DNA of 31,139 nucleotides from the NCBI GenBank assembly GCA_002309345.1, contig DBWZ01000028.1:1-31139 (forward strand), written 5' to 3'. Under the pieces are notes generated by a model. It ran no database searches. It was not told the DNA's origin and worked only from the letters and a program-made list of their open reading frames with translations. Both the position numbers and the translations under genes were made by a program. Origin of the DNA: Pseudobutyrivibrio sp. UBA1225. Lineage in GTDB: Bacteria > Bacillota > Clostridia > Lachnospirales > Lachnospiraceae. Below, one piece after another: positions 6,654 through 15,536 of the stretch; position 1 is the first letter of the stretch, and every line of letters starts with the position of its first letter.

Positions 6654-9600
6654 CTAATCATCCAATTGCGATTCAATCAAGTTAACTGATACAAGGGCTG
6701 ATACACCCTTTTCCTGCATAGTGATACCAAATAAGCGGTCAGCCGCATTCATAGTACCACGTCTATGAGTAATAACGATAAACTGAGTATTCTTGGTCAG
6801 CTTATGTAAGTAAGTTGCAAATCTATCAACGTTTGCATCATCAAGGGCCGCCTCAATCTCGTCCAGAAGACAGAATGGAGAAGGCTTAAGGTTTTGGATT
6901 GCAAACAACAAAGCAATAGCTGTAAGCGACTTTTCACCACCGGACATCTGCATCATGTTGATAAGCTTCTTTCCAGGTGGCTGAGCATTGATGATAATAC
7001 CTGTCTCTAAAAGATCTCCCTCATCAACAAGCTCTAGGGTACCATGACCACCGCCGAAAAGTTCTTTGAAGGCTTTATCAAACTGAACCTTGATGTCCTT
7101 GAATCCAGCCTCGAACTGACGTCGCATACCTTCGTCAAGCTCGTCGATGATACGGATAAGAGACGCCTCTGCCTCCACCAAATCATCGTGCTGCGTCTTC
7201 AAGAAGTTGTAGCGTTCAGACAGCTCCTTGAACTCTTCTATAGCATTGACATTAACATTGCCCATAGCGCGAATTGCATTCTTAATCTTGGTTGCATCCT
7301 TTTTCATCTGATCCAAATCGTTGTATTCTGGATCCTTAAGCTCTTCTGCGCTGTGATATGTCAACTCGTACTCGTTCCACATATAGTTGTTCTGGAACGA
7401 AATAGCATCGTTAATCTTTTCCTTCTGTTGCTCCAAACGATAGATTTCCTTGTCCAATTCGGAGATTCTATCAGAAATCTCTTGACGCTGCTCAAAGAAG
7501 TTCTTGTGAGAGTTGTTAAGGGACTCTCTCTTTTCAATAGTCTCTTTAATCTCAGTTTCAAGCTTTCCAAAGGACTCGTCTGAAGCAGATATAGTTGCCT
7601 TGATTTCTTCTATACGATTCTTTTTAGCCTCAGTCTCCTCTTTTGTTGAACGAGCATTTTCGTTGAGAGATTCGATATCTGCATCTGCCTTTTCAATCTC
7701 AGCAACAATACGGTCAATATTTTGCTGAACGAAATCAACTTTACTTCTGGCATTTGCTTCATCAATCTGAACCTCAGCCATTGTTCTATTGACCGAAGTC
7801 TCCATGTAAGTCTTTTCATCAACTTCGTCGGAAAGCTTCTGAATCTCAGCCTTGAGCTCTGCCTCTTTGTCATCACTGGCTTGTCTCTCTAGCTCGATTT
7901 CCTTCTTGCCTGAAGCAATTTCTACAAGCTGTGCCTCCAGCTCTTCGCTTTCTTTAGAAAGACCTTCGTAGGCTGTAAGACTTTCCTTCTTTTGCTCGTT
8001 AGCTCTGTCTAAGCCAAGCTTTGCTGTATTTAAAGCAATTGCAGCTTCGTTAAGCTTTGATGTGTTGTCTTCCCTATCAGACTCAACAAGTGCTGCAGCA
8101 GCCTCGATATCAGCCGCTCTATTGCCTAGCTCCTCCATCTCGTTAGAAATAAGGTTTAGCTTTTCTTCTAATTCTTCGATTTCACGGTTTCTTCCAAGAA
8201 GATTTGACTTGTTCTTGAAATGACCACCAGTCATCGAACCACCCGGTGCCAAGTATTCGCCATCGATAGTAACAATATGAATACTATAGTGATTCTTCTT
8301 GGCAAGAGCTATGGCTGAATCAATATTGTCAGTAACAACCACTCTGCCAAGTAAGTAAGCAACCACTCCGTCAAACCTACTATCACAGCTAACAAGCTCT
8401 GAGGCGAGACCTAGTACACCCTTTTCCTTCAAGACTTCTGTCTTTTTGAAGTTGCCTCGACCATCCACGGATGTGAGCGGAAGGAAGGTTGCTCTACCAA
8501 GCTTGTTCTCCTTCAAGAAGCTGATAAGCTTTTTAGCACAGTCTTCATCTGCAGTGACAATGTTTTGGATATTGCCGCCAAGAGCTGTCTCAATAGCCAT
8601 CTCGTACTTCTTCTCAACATGGATAAGATCTGATACAACACCCTCGATGCCCTTTATCTTGCCCTTCTGCTCCATGATTTTACGAGTAGAATTGCCATAG
8701 CCTTCGTATCTTTCGGCGATATTTTTAACAGATTCTAACTTGGTCTGAACTCTAGCGAATTCGTCCTTCTTAGCCTGTAATTCTTCTGATGTTTGGCGAG
8801 CTTTCGCTTTCCATTCAGCAGATTTTTCAGCAAATTCCTTGTCTTTATCCTGCAATTCTAAAAGAACAGTCTGCGCATTCTTGAATTCATCCTCTGCCAA
8901 AGAAACAGCAACATCTAAATCCTCTTCTTTGGTTTTGCGCTCTAAAAGACGTTGATTGAGCTTGGCTTTGCGAATGTTGGTCTGCTCAAGCATTGTCTCA
9001 AGACGCTGCTCCTTAGACTTGATGGAAGCTCTATTGTTAAGGAGCTCCATGATAGCTTTATTATTTTCATCAATCTTTTCGTTGTTAGCTAGAATTGATG
9101 ACTGCAGCTGACTATAGTTGTCCTTTACAGCAGCAAGACGCTCAACTGCCTCTTCTAAGGTTTTATCAAGACTGATTTTTTCGTTTTTGTATTCTTCGAG
9201 TTGTTTGTTTTTAGACTCTTTCTCTGATTGAATTTCAGCGACACGACTTGCTAAGCTTTCATCAGTAGCATTCGCCGAACGAATCTGCTCTTCCAAAAGC
9301 GCAATTTCATTTTCAAGCTTGCCCTTTAAAAGGGTGGATTCAGACTGATTGTTCTTTAATGATTCAATCTGCTCATCAAGCTCAGTTATTTCCTGCTCAA
9401 GAGAGTCATACTTCTGACGAATTTCTTCCTGCGCCGCCTTGCTGTCATCCATGTGCTCTCGAGCAATACCCGCATTTTTCTCGATCTCGTCGAGATTTTC
9501 CTGGAGTCTATCTACCTCAAGCATGAATGAATTGACATCAATACGCTTGAGTTCTTCTTTGTATTTAAGATATTGCTTTGCATCCTCTGATTGCTTTTCA

Positions 9601-10214
9601 AGTGGACCAATGCGTCGTTCCTGCTCTGATAAAATATCGTTTACACGAACTAGGTTTTCACGTTCGCTCTCAAGCTTCTTGACAGATGCAGCCTTTCTCT
9701 TTTTGAATTTAACGATACCAACAGCCTCATCAAAAAGCTCACGTCTATCCTCAGGTTTGCCTGATAGAATCTTTTCAATCTGTCCCTGGCCGATGATAGA
9801 ATAGCCTTCTTTACCGACACCAGTATCATAGAAAAGCTCAGAAACATCCTTTAGACGACAAGGTGTGCCATTTAAAAGATATTCGCTCTCGCCTGAACGA
9901 TATACACGTCGCGCAATTGTAACTTCCTCAAAATCTACTGGAAGTACATGGTCAGAATTGTCCATTGTAAGTGCTACGTAAGCATAGCTGAGTGGTTTAC
10001 GTGTTTCTGTACCAGCAAAGATTACATCCTGCATAGAAGCACCACGAAGCTGCTTAGCTGATTGCTCTCCTAATACCCAACGAACCGCATCGGCAACGTT
10101 ACTCTTTCCTGAACCATTAGGACCAACGATACCAGTGATTCCATTATGAAATTCGAATTTCATCTTGTGCGCAAAAGACTTGAATCCGTATAACTCAATA
10201 CTTTTAAGATACAT
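6654..10214 (-). CDS. smc: Chromosome partition protein SMC
   Basis: SMC forms condensin with ScpA/ScpB and compacts and segregates the chromosome. The protein has 1186 residues, the usual length. The N-terminal head has Walker A GPNGSGKSN at residues 31-39. Long coiled coils follow to about 500, then a hinge near 510-680 (GIEGVVSDLIHVEKKYEMAI, APGGSMTGG), then a second coiled coil. The C-terminal head has MSGGEKSLTAIALLFA (ABC signature) and FCLLDEIEAALDD (Walker B). The ATG at 10214 follows AGGGGA. A 249-base gap with a hairpin separates it from rnc. Confidence 0.99.
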   Translation of the reverse strand: MYLKSIELYGFKSFAHKMKFEFHNGITGIVGPNGSGKSNVADAVRWVLGEQSAKQLRGASMQDVIFAGTETRKPLSYAYVALTMDNSDHVLPVDFEEVTIARRVYRSGESEYLLNGTPCRLKDVSELFYDTGVGKEGYSIIGQGQIEKILSGKPEDRRELFDEAVGIVKFKKRKAASVKKLESERENLVRVNDILSEQERRIGPLEKQSEDAKQYLKYKEELKRIDVNSFMLEVDRLQENLDEIEKNAGIAREHMDDSKAAQEEIRQKYDSLEQEITELDEQIESLKNNQSESTLLKGKLENEIALLEEQIRSANATDESLASRVAEIQSEKESKNKQLEEYKNEKISLDKTLEEAVERLAAVKDNYSQLQSSILANNEKIDENNKAIMELLNNRASIKSKEQRLETMLEQTNIRKAKLNQRLLERKTKEEDLDVAVSLAEDEFKNAQTVLLELQDKDKEFAEKSAEWKAKARQTSEELQAKKDEFARVQTKLESVKNIAERYEGYGNSTRKIMEQKGKIKGIEGVVSDLIHVEKKYEMAIETALGGNIQNIVTADEDCAKKLISFLKENKLGRATFLPLTSVDGRGNFKKTEVLKEKGVLGLASELVSCDSRFDGVVAYLLGRVVVTDNIDSAIALAKKNHYSIHIVTIDGEYLAPGGSMTGGHFKNKSNLLGRNREIEELEEKLNLISNEMEELGNRAADIEAAAALVESDREDNTSKLNEAAIALNTAKLGLDRANEQKKESLTAYEGLSKESEELEAQLVEIASGKKEIELERQASDDKEAELKAEIQKLSDEVDEKTYMETSVNRTMAEVQIDEANARSKVDFVQQNIDRIVAEIEKADADIESLNENARSTKEETEAKKNRIEEIKATISASDESFGKLETEIKETIEKRESLNNSHKNFFEQRQEISDRISELDKEIYRLEQQKEKINDAISFQNNYMWNEYELTYHSAEELKDPEYNDLDQMKKDATKIKNAIRAMGNVNVNAIEEFKELSERYNFLKTQHDDLVEAEASLIRIIDELDEGMRRQFEAGFKDIKVQFDKAFKELFGGGHGTLELVDEGDLLETGIIINAQPPGKKLINMMQMSGGEKSLTAIALLFAIQNLKPSPFCLLDEIEAALDDANVDRFATYLHKLTKNTQFIVITHRRGTMNAADRLFGITMQEKGVSALVSVNLIESQLDD

Positions 10215-10243
10215 ATATTTCCCCTAGTTTTTATAAGATTTAC

Positions 10244-10324
10244 GTCTGTTACGCTAACAATTTCATGTACTCTTTCAGTCACTAGATGTTCCTTACAGAG
10301 TACATAAAATAGTTAGCTACAGAC
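10244..10324 (-). promoter_or_regulatory. Long hairpin in the rnc-smc gap
   Basis: Three nested stems align in register: GTCTGT with ACAGAC (10244-10249/10319-10324), GCTAAC with GTTAGC (10253-10258/10312-10317) and ATGTACTCT with AGAGTACAT (10265-10273/10297-10305). There is no following T-run, so it is not an ordinary terminator. The rest of the gap (10325-10463) is AT-rich, with a TATAAT at 10340-10345 on the minus strand lacking a clear -35 box. It may be an RNase III cut site or an mRNA stabiliser. Confidence 0.5.
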
Positions 10325-10463
10325 TCACATTTAATCAAACTTAGAATTCATTATAATACAAACTTCAACTTGCATAGATATTTAATCATATAAATAGCAA
10401 ATTGAGTTATACTCATAGAAAACCAAAATAATAATATGAATTCCTTATTTAGTCATCATTAAT

Positions 10464-11165
10464 TTAGATGATATTTATGGACTCTTCCTTGTGTAGTTTC
10501 ATGAGTCCTTCGTATGCGGCTTCCTGTTCGGCGGCTTTTTTGGTGCGACCTACTCCAGTGCCGAGCACTTTGTTTCCAACAACAGCTTCAACCTTGAATT
10601 CCTTGGCGTGATCAGGTCCTGATTCGGAGATAAGGTTGTAAACAAGCTGTTCTTTGTAGTTTGCTTGAATAACCTCCTGAAGCCTAGTTTTGCTGTCGTG
10701 GAACAATTGCTTATGTTCAATGTCGTTTAATACAAATCGATGAATGTATGCAGACGCTGGCTCGATGCCACCATCCAAGAAAATGGCGCCAATTGTAGCC
10801 TCGAACGCATCTGAAAGGATTGATTTTCTGGTACGGCCGCCAGTCATATCCTCTCCTTTAGATAAAAGAACATAATCTCCTAAATTGATTTCTTTGCTAA
10901 TATATGCAAGAGTTGGCTCGCAAACAATGCTTGCGCGAAGCCTTGAGAGCTTGCCCTCGTTTAAATCGGTATAATTTAGATACAAAAACTCACTAGATAC
11001 TATCTCAAGCACTGCATCTCCCAAAAACTCTAGACGCTCATTGTCGGAGAGCTTTTTCATGTGATGTTCATTTGCATATGAACTGTGGGTAAGTGCCTGT
11101 CGTAATAAGCTTTCGTCTCTAAACTCATAACCAATAGTTTCTTGAAATTCTTTTAAATCTTTCAA
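10464..11165 (-). CDS. rnc: Ribonuclease III
   Basis: RNase III cleaves double-stranded RNA in rRNA processing and mRNA turnover. The 233-residue protein has the catalytic signature NERLEFLGDAVLEI (acidic residues near 46 and 50) and SDAFEATIGAIFLDGG, which supplies the other two acidic residues. A C-terminal double-stranded RNA-binding domain starts near TRLQEVIQ and ends GRTKKAAEQEAAYEGL. The start is a TTG at 11165, seven bases after a perfect AGGAGG, and the first residues fit the family. It belongs to the plsX-acpP-rnc-smc-ftsY order common in Firmicutes. Confidence 0.98.
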   Translation of the reverse strand: MKDLKEFQETIGYEFRDESLLRQALTHSSYANEHHMKKLSDNERLEFLGDAVLEIVSSEFLYLNYTDLNEGKLSRLRASIVCEPTLAYISKEINLGDYVLLSKGEDMTGGRTRKSILSDAFEATIGAIFLDGGIEPASAYIHRFVLNDIEHKQLFHDSKTRLQEVIQANYKEQLVYNLISESGPDHAKEFKVEAVVGNKVLGTGVGRTKKAAEQEAAYEGLMKLHKEESINII

Positions 11166-11211
11166 AACCTACCTCCTGAGCTTAAAGAAAGCACCCAGAT
11201 TAACTGGATAC

Positions 11212-11250
11212 TCAAAATGTGCGCATCAATGGAAATCCAATTGATGCGCA
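11212..11250 (-). terminator. Hairpin between acpP and rnc (partial terminator)
   Basis: The ten-base arms TGCGCATCAA/TTGATGCGCA (11220-11229 with 11241-11250) form a strong stem. It is followed on the minus strand only by CATTTTGAG, a short T-run. It may attenuate transcription so that the highly needed ACP mRNA exceeds that of rnc and smc. No promoter is evident between it and rnc. Confidence 0.55.
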
Positions 11251-11261
11251 TTATTGTTTAA

Positions 11262-11498
11262 TTAGTTTTCATTAACTGTCTTCTTGATAAGTTCAACAGC
11301 ATCGCCTACAGTAGAAAGCTTTTCTGCTGCGTCTGTATCAACCTCGATATTAAGACGCTCTTCAACGCCCATGATAATCTGAAATACATCAAGAGAATCT
11401 GCACCAAGGTCATCAACAAATGTTGTGCTCTCTTTGATTTCTGCTGCGTCAACATTTAAAACCTCAGCTATGATTTCTTTTAATAAATCGAACTCCAT
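11262..11498 (-). CDS. acpP: Acyl carrier protein
   Basis: ACP carries fatty-acyl chains on a phosphopantetheine arm. The 78-residue acidic protein has the attachment motif DDLGADSLD with Ser35, followed by the helix-II segment VFQIIMGVEERL. The usual LDVVELVMALE segment reads LDVFQIIMGVE here, a modest variation. GGAGG lies before the ATG at 11498, three bases after the plsX stop, so the two are translated together. plsX next to acpP links ACP to phospholipid precursor synthesis. Confidence 0.97.
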   Translation of the reverse strand: MEFDLLKEIIAEVLNVDAAEIKESTTFVDDLGADSLDVFQIIMGVEERLNIEVDTDAAEKLSTVGDAVELIKKTVNEN

Positions 11499-11501
11499 TA
11501 C

Positions 11502-12524
11502 CTATTCCTCCTTTTGCTTTTCTATAACAATGTTTTCACGAATAAGCTCGTTGATTCTCTGCTCTTTAAATGTGAGACACTGGAAGATAGTATTAGTAAC
11601 TTCGCCTGCTTGGGCGCTACCGTGTGTCTTTACAACAAGACCATTAAGACCCAAAAGCGGTGCTCCGCCATATTCGGAAGCATCGAAAGTCTTAAGCTTG
11701 CTTTTTAGAGCTGGAAGGGCCAAAAGTGCACCAATCTTAGATCTAAGATTGGACTTGAAGCCTTCTTTTATAACAGAAAACAGAGTCTTTGCAAGACCCT
11801 CTATTAATTTCAAAATAACATTTCCAACAAAGCCGTCGCAAACAATTACATCTGCATACCCAGAAGGAATTTCTCTTGCTTCAATACTACCAATAAAGTT
11901 GATATCCTGACATTCTTTAAGAAGAGGCATAGTATCCTTGACAAGGGCGTTGCCCTTTTCCTCCTCAGCTCCAACGTTGACAATTGCAACCTTTGGATTC
12001 TTGATACCAACAACCTTTTCCATATAAATGCTTCCCATCTTGGCAAACTGAACCAGGTGGCTTGCTCTACAATCAACATTTGCTCCTGAGTCAGCCAAAA
12101 GAGCCACACCATCCTTAACAGGGAACAATGTGCCAAATGGAGCACGCTCGATGCCGCGGATTCGACCGACAATACCAAGACTGCCAACAAGAAGCGCACC
12201 TGAATTGCCGGCGGAAACAAAGGCATCTGCCACCTTGTCTTTAACAAGATGAAGGCCAACTACCATAGAAGAATCTTTCTTGCGTTTGATAGCCATAACT
12301 GGATGCTCCGCTGTCTCGATAACCTCAGAAGCATTCTTGATCTCTATCTGCTCCTGTGGGTACTTGTACTGTGCTAGCTCTGATTTTAAAACCTCTTCCT
12401 TACCAACAAGGATAACTTTTATCTGATTATTTGCACTGACTGCGTTGACTGCACCAAGAACCATCTGCCCTGGAGCATTGTCGCCACCCATCGCATCAAG
12501 TGCAACTACAATGTTTTCGCTCAT
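11502..12524 (-). CDS. plsX: Phosphate acyltransferase PlsX
   Basis: PlsX makes acyl-phosphate from acyl-ACP for the first step of phospholipid synthesis with PlsY. The 340-residue protein begins with IVVALDAMGGDNAPGQMVLGAV, the family signature. It continues with SVISETAEHP-like EVIETAEHPVMAIKRKKDSSM, VSAGNSGALLVG, LADSGANVDC and VCDGFVGNVILKL. The start at 12524 has a modest AGAAAGGGA site. It is the first gene of its operon, with its own promoter at 12562-12590. Confidence 0.97.
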   Translation of the reverse strand: MSENIVVALDAMGGDNAPGQMVLGAVNAVSANNQIKVILVGKEEVLKSELAQYKYPQEQIEIKNASEVIETAEHPVMAIKRKKDSSMVVGLHLVKDKVADAFVSAGNSGALLVGSLGIVGRIRGIERAPFGTLFPVKDGVALLADSGANVDCRASHLVQFAKMGSIYMEKVVGIKNPKVAIVNVGAEEEKGNALVKDTMPLLKECQDINFIGSIEAREIPSGYADVIVCDGFVGNVILKLIEGLAKTLFSVIKEGFKSNLRSKIGALLALPALKSKLKTFDASEYGGAPLLGLNGLVVKTHGSAQAGEVTNTIFQCLTFKEQRINELIRENIVIEKQKEE

Positions 12525-12561
12525 GTTTGTCCCTTTCTAACTAGAGTTACGTACTCAATAA

Positions 12562-12590
12562 AGTATACTTTAAATAGGGGTATAATTCAA
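12562..12590 (-). promoter_or_regulatory. Promoter for the plsX-acpP-rnc-smc-ftsY operon
   Basis: On the minus strand TTGAAT (12585-12590) and TATACT (12562-12567) are 17 bases apart. They lie between the terminator of the upstream gene and plsX. No FapR-like operator was recognised. Confidence 0.7.
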
Positions 12591-12601
12591 ACAAAAAAGG
12601 T

Positions 12602-12651
12602 AAAAAAATTACACATTCATTTTTCGTATGTTATAAGTAAAATGAATGTGT
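12602..12651 (-). terminator. Intrinsic terminator after the 584-residue unknown gene
   Basis: A 13-pair stem ACACATTCATTTT/AAAATGAATGTGT (12611-12623 with 12639-12651) is followed on the minus strand by AA and seven Ts. It insulates the plsX operon from the inserted genes. Confidence 0.85.
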
Positions 12652-12662
12652 ATTAAAATATA

Positions 12663-14417
12663 TTATCCTCCATTTTTTCCGTTGACACACCTCTTCTTTA
12701 AAGTATGTCCATGTTCATCTTCTTTAGTTATAATAGCTTTCTGTAATACATTCTGTTCATTTAAATAAGACATTCCTACATAATCGTCATTAGTTATTCC
12801 ATAAATTGAGAACTCATCTGAAGGCTCTGAAATATAAGAAACATTTTTTTCACCCTCCGATTGGCGATCTGCTCCTATAGTTTCTGTTTCAGGCATGTCA
12901 TTGAACGAGCTATAAATTTCTTCATCTACCGAAATACCTTCATTATTCGTATAATCATATGGCAATCCTTCGAGAGACAAAAGAGTATTTTCAACAAAAT
13001 CATCTTCTATTCCTGCTTCCCCCTCTAGTCGGGAAGGAATTGATGATAATTCTCCTATAGAATCTGTATCAGGCATGTCATAGAACGAGCGATCATTTTC
13101 TGAAGACACAGACACATTTTCATCAAGAACTGATGTATCTTCTATTCTTCCATTCCTATCACTGTCCGCTACATTAGTATACTGTTCACTTGTATTAAGC
13201 TCACCTAATGACATTTCTTCATCTTCCGAAATACCTTCATTTATTCCTGCTTCCCCCTCTGGTTGGGAAAGAATTGATGATAATTCTCCTATAGAATCTG
13301 TATCAGGCATGTCATAGAACGAGCGATTATTATCTGAATGCCCCTGCTCACTATCACTACTAACTAATGAGTATTCTTCTGCTTCTGCTTCTCCTTTCAC
13401 CTTTTTATTATAACGATTAATTGAGTCGCTCAAATATACGTCTTTATCATTTCTCATTTCCTTTGCAAATTGGCGCGTATCATAATTAGCCAATTCGAAA
13501 ATAAATTGTGTTAAATTCCTAATAGTATTGCTCCCACAAAAATCTTTAAAAACAGTTATCGGATTGCTATTTTTAAAATATTTATATTTATCACAACATT
13601 TACTTGTAGCGCTTAGAATATCACTCATTCTAGGAATTATTTCGTTTTTAATATTTTCAGGTATTGATTGACTATCTTCCGGTAGTGTTCCCTCTTTTTT
13701 AATTATTGAATCTGTTAAACCATGTTTACAAATTGTTTCCCATATGATTTTTCTACAAACATTATAAACATCATTCATTTGGATTTTATTTAACACTTCT
13801 AGGTCCGACTTATATTTGCCATCATCCTTTTGCCCTCTTGAAAATCGTTCTATTGCTTCCACCCTTTGAGGAGAAAGATAATTCAAAAAAGAATTCAATC
13901 TACTTCTAGTATTACCATTTTCTCTTTTTAAATCATTCTTTATTTCATCATCAAAAAACTTTATGACATTTACTGGTTTTTTAGAAAGATATTTCTTTAT
14001 TATTTTTATATCATTATCAGATAAAGTTACACTTCCTTCTGATATAAGCTCTTGTAATTTTTCTTTAACTAAACCATCTCCAAAACTTATTGAATTTTCC
14101 CTTTGGATATAACGTCCTTTTAAAAAATCCTCTAATTCCGTAAAATTGTCAACAATATATTTTAATATGGACATGCTTGTCGCTGTTTCTCTAACTGCCG
14201 TTTGTAAATTAGATTTAGTAATTCTATTACGTCCAATTTGTAAAAGCTTATCCCTTAACGTGCTTTTACAAAAATCTACCGCATGTTTTTCTAGCCCCTC
14301 CGCAGTAGAATTCTTAATAATTTCTTTAAATACATTCCAAACCGTTTGATATCGAAAACTTTGAGTTTGACTTTGCTCATTTATATATTGTTCAACTTCC
14401 TTTTCATCTATTTCCAT
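12663..14417 (-). CDS. Unknown 584-residue protein with acidic repeats
   Basis: I do not recognise a family. There is no signal peptide or membrane segment. Residues 1-340 are predicted mostly helical, with a charged tract around LSKKPVNVIKFFDDEIKND. From about 345 the protein is acidic and serine-rich, with near-identical copies of SFYDMPDTDSIGELSSI at roughly 362-391 and 440-470 and a degenerate copy (SSFNDMPETETIGAD) near 503. The C-terminus ends KKRCVNGKNGG. The start is ATG after AGGAGGAACAAGTA. Base composition is far more AT-rich than in the neighbours. It lies with the 14558 gene between rpmF and plsX, where these are normally adjacent, so both were probably acquired. A shared promoter-like motif lies 58 bases upstream. 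Confidence 0.85.
   Translation of the reverse strand: MEIDEKEVEQYINEQSQTQSFRYQTVWNVFKEIIKNSTAEGLEKHAVDFCKSTLRDKLLQIGRNRITKSNLQTAVRETATSMSILKYIVDNFTELEDFLKGRYIQRENSISFGDGLVKEKLQELISEGSVTLSDNDIKIIKKYLSKKPVNVIKFFDDEIKNDLKRENGNTRSRLNSFLNYLSPQRVEAIERFSRGQKDDGKYKSDLEVLNKIQMNDVYNVCRKIIWETICKHGLTDSIIKKEGTLPEDSQSIPENIKNEIIPRMSDILSATSKCCDKYKYFKNSNPITVFKDFCGSNTIRNLTQFIFELANYDTRQFAKEMRNDKDVYLSDSINRYNKKVKGEAEAEEYSLVSSDSEQGHSDNNRSFYDMPDTDSIGELSSILSQPEGEAGINEGISEDEEMSLGELNTSEQYTNVADSDRNGRIEDTSVLDENVSVSSENDRSFYDMPDTDSIGELSSIPSRLEGEAGIEDDFVENTLLSLEGLPYDYTNNEGISVDEEIYSSFNDMPETETIGADRQSEGEKNVSYISEPSDEFSIYGITNDDYVGMSYLNEQNVLQKAIITKEDEHGHTLKKRCVNGKNGG
13009..13337 (-). repeat. Two 95-base direct repeats inside the 584-residue gene
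   Basis: Copies at 13009-13103 and 13243-13337 differ at only a few positions. A shorter, more diverged copy lies at about 12876-12946. They encode the acidic SFYDMPDTDSIGELSSI module. High DNA identity suggests recent duplication and possible copy-number change. Confidence 0.85.
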
Positions 14418-14474
14418 TACTTGTTCCTCCTAAATATTTTAATTCTTATATATGTTGCAACGTCTAATCTATTA

Positions 14475-14509
14475 ACTATTCAAAAAGATTCACCTATTTT
14501 TTTCCATTT
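14475..14509 (-). promoter_or_regulatory. Shared upstream motif, copy 1
   Basis: On the minus strand AAATGGAAAAAAA (14497-14509) is followed, after a spacer ending in a T-run, by GAATAGT (14475-14481). It is identical in length and layout to the copy at 15432-15466. TGGAAA and TGAATA lie 18 bases apart, which could act as -35 and -10 boxes. Confidence 0.6.
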
Positions 14510-14513
14510 GAGT

Positions 14514-14544
14514 AAAAAAAGAGCGAAATTTTTCGATTTCACCC
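14514..14544 (-). terminator. Intrinsic terminator after the 270-residue unknown gene
   Basis: GTGAAAT/ATTTCGC and flanking pairs in 14521-14544 form a stem followed on the minus strand by seven Ts (14514-14520). The sequence closely resembles the rpmF terminator at 15471-15501. Confidence 0.75.
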
Positions 14545-14557
14545 TTTTAAAAACTAT

Positions 14558-15370
14558 TTATTGTTTCTGCGAACTTTGAAAAGTATATGTATTACCGTCC
14601 ACCGTATTTGCTACTACAATTTTATTACCATTTTGCAACCTTGTTCCATATGGCGGTACTGAATATTGTTTAATAAAATCATCTGTCTTTTTTTGTACGC
14701 TTACAAACTTTTCAAAATTTGTGTTATTAAGTAAATAATTATTAATGGTATCTATAAAACTATCGCTATACAGTCCATTTTCGCATATCTTTTTTATACT
14801 TTCTTTTGCATTATGATTAGATGCGCTTAACGATTTTAATGCCTCAATGGCTTCTCCTATTTCCTTAAGCACTTCTCTTTTATAATTATCAAAACCAAAA
14901 AGTGATTTATTAATCATTTTTATCTTTTCTCTATCATAATTTAATATCGTTGATAATATATCAATATTTTTATCGAATATAACTAAATCCTGATATTTTT
15001 GCGCAAAAGCTTTATATATTTTCACATAATCTATAATCTTAAATTCCGTAGTAATCTTAGATATATGTCGCGAAATACTGTCAACCAAAGAATAAACATC
15101 CTGATCAGATGCCATTGGATTATTCAAACAATCATCAATAGAATTCAATTCAACTTCCAATGATTCTTCATGTGCAATTCGCTTACTTATATCTGAATCA
15201 ATGCGTTCTAGCAAAATTCCTCTCAAAACTTCTGCCTCACTTGGCTGATCAGTTAATCTCGTAATATTTAGTTCGCTTTTCCGTATCAGAAGTTCCTCTT
15301 CAATTACGCCATCCAAACATTGAATAGCCACATTTTTCATTGATAATAATTGTTCTTTTGTTTCGATCAT
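14558..15370 (-). CDS. Unknown 270-residue helical protein
   Basis: I recognise no family. The protein is soluble and largely helical, with no signal peptide and a short glycine/asparagine-rich end (GNKIVVANTVDGNTYTF). The ATG at 15370 is chosen because GGAGG sits eight bases before it. The upstream ATG at 15385 is part of that GGAGG region. It lies directly behind rpmF and ahead of the 584-residue gene, in the same direction and with low GC. Each of the two has its own terminator and the same upstream motif, so they are probably parallel units and not one transcript. Confidence 0.82.
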   Translation of the reverse strand: MIETKEQLLSMKNVAIQCLDGVIEEELLIRKSELNITRLTDQPSEAEVLRGILLERIDSDISKRIAHEESLEVELNSIDDCLNNPMASDQDVYSLVDSISRHISKITTEFKIIDYVKIYKAFAQKYQDLVIFDKNIDILSTILNYDREKIKMINKSLFGFDNYKREVLKEIGEAIEALKSLSASNHNAKESIKKICENGLYSDSFIDTINNYLLNNTNFEKFVSVQKKTDDFIKQYSVPPYGTRLQNGNKIVVANTVDGNTYTFQSSQKQ

Positions 15371-15431
15371 AGTCAAATCCTCCATAAACTCTGTTAATAA
15401 GTATCTATTCCCTTATTTCTCCCTGTCATTT

Positions 15432-15466
15432 ACTATTCAAAAAAAGCAGTATGTTTTTTTCCATTT
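15432..15466 (-). promoter_or_regulatory. Shared upstream motif, copy 2
   Basis: AAATGGAAAAAAA (15454-15466) and GAATAGT (15432-15438), minus strand, have the same 35-base layout as copy 1. The motif starts 62 bases upstream of the chosen start codon and directly follows the rpmF terminator. Confidence 0.6.
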
Positions 15467-15470
15467 CACT

Positions 15471-15501
15471 AAAAAAAGAGTGAAACCTTTCGATTTCACT
15501 C
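15471..15501 (-). terminator. Intrinsic terminator after rpmF
   Basis: A perfect GAGTGAAA/TTTCACTC stem (15478-15485 with 15494-15501) is followed on the minus strand by seven Ts. It ends the DUF177-rpmF unit. Confidence 0.88.
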
Positions 15502-15536
15502 TCAAACTTGCCGTGATAATTAACAGCCAATATAAA

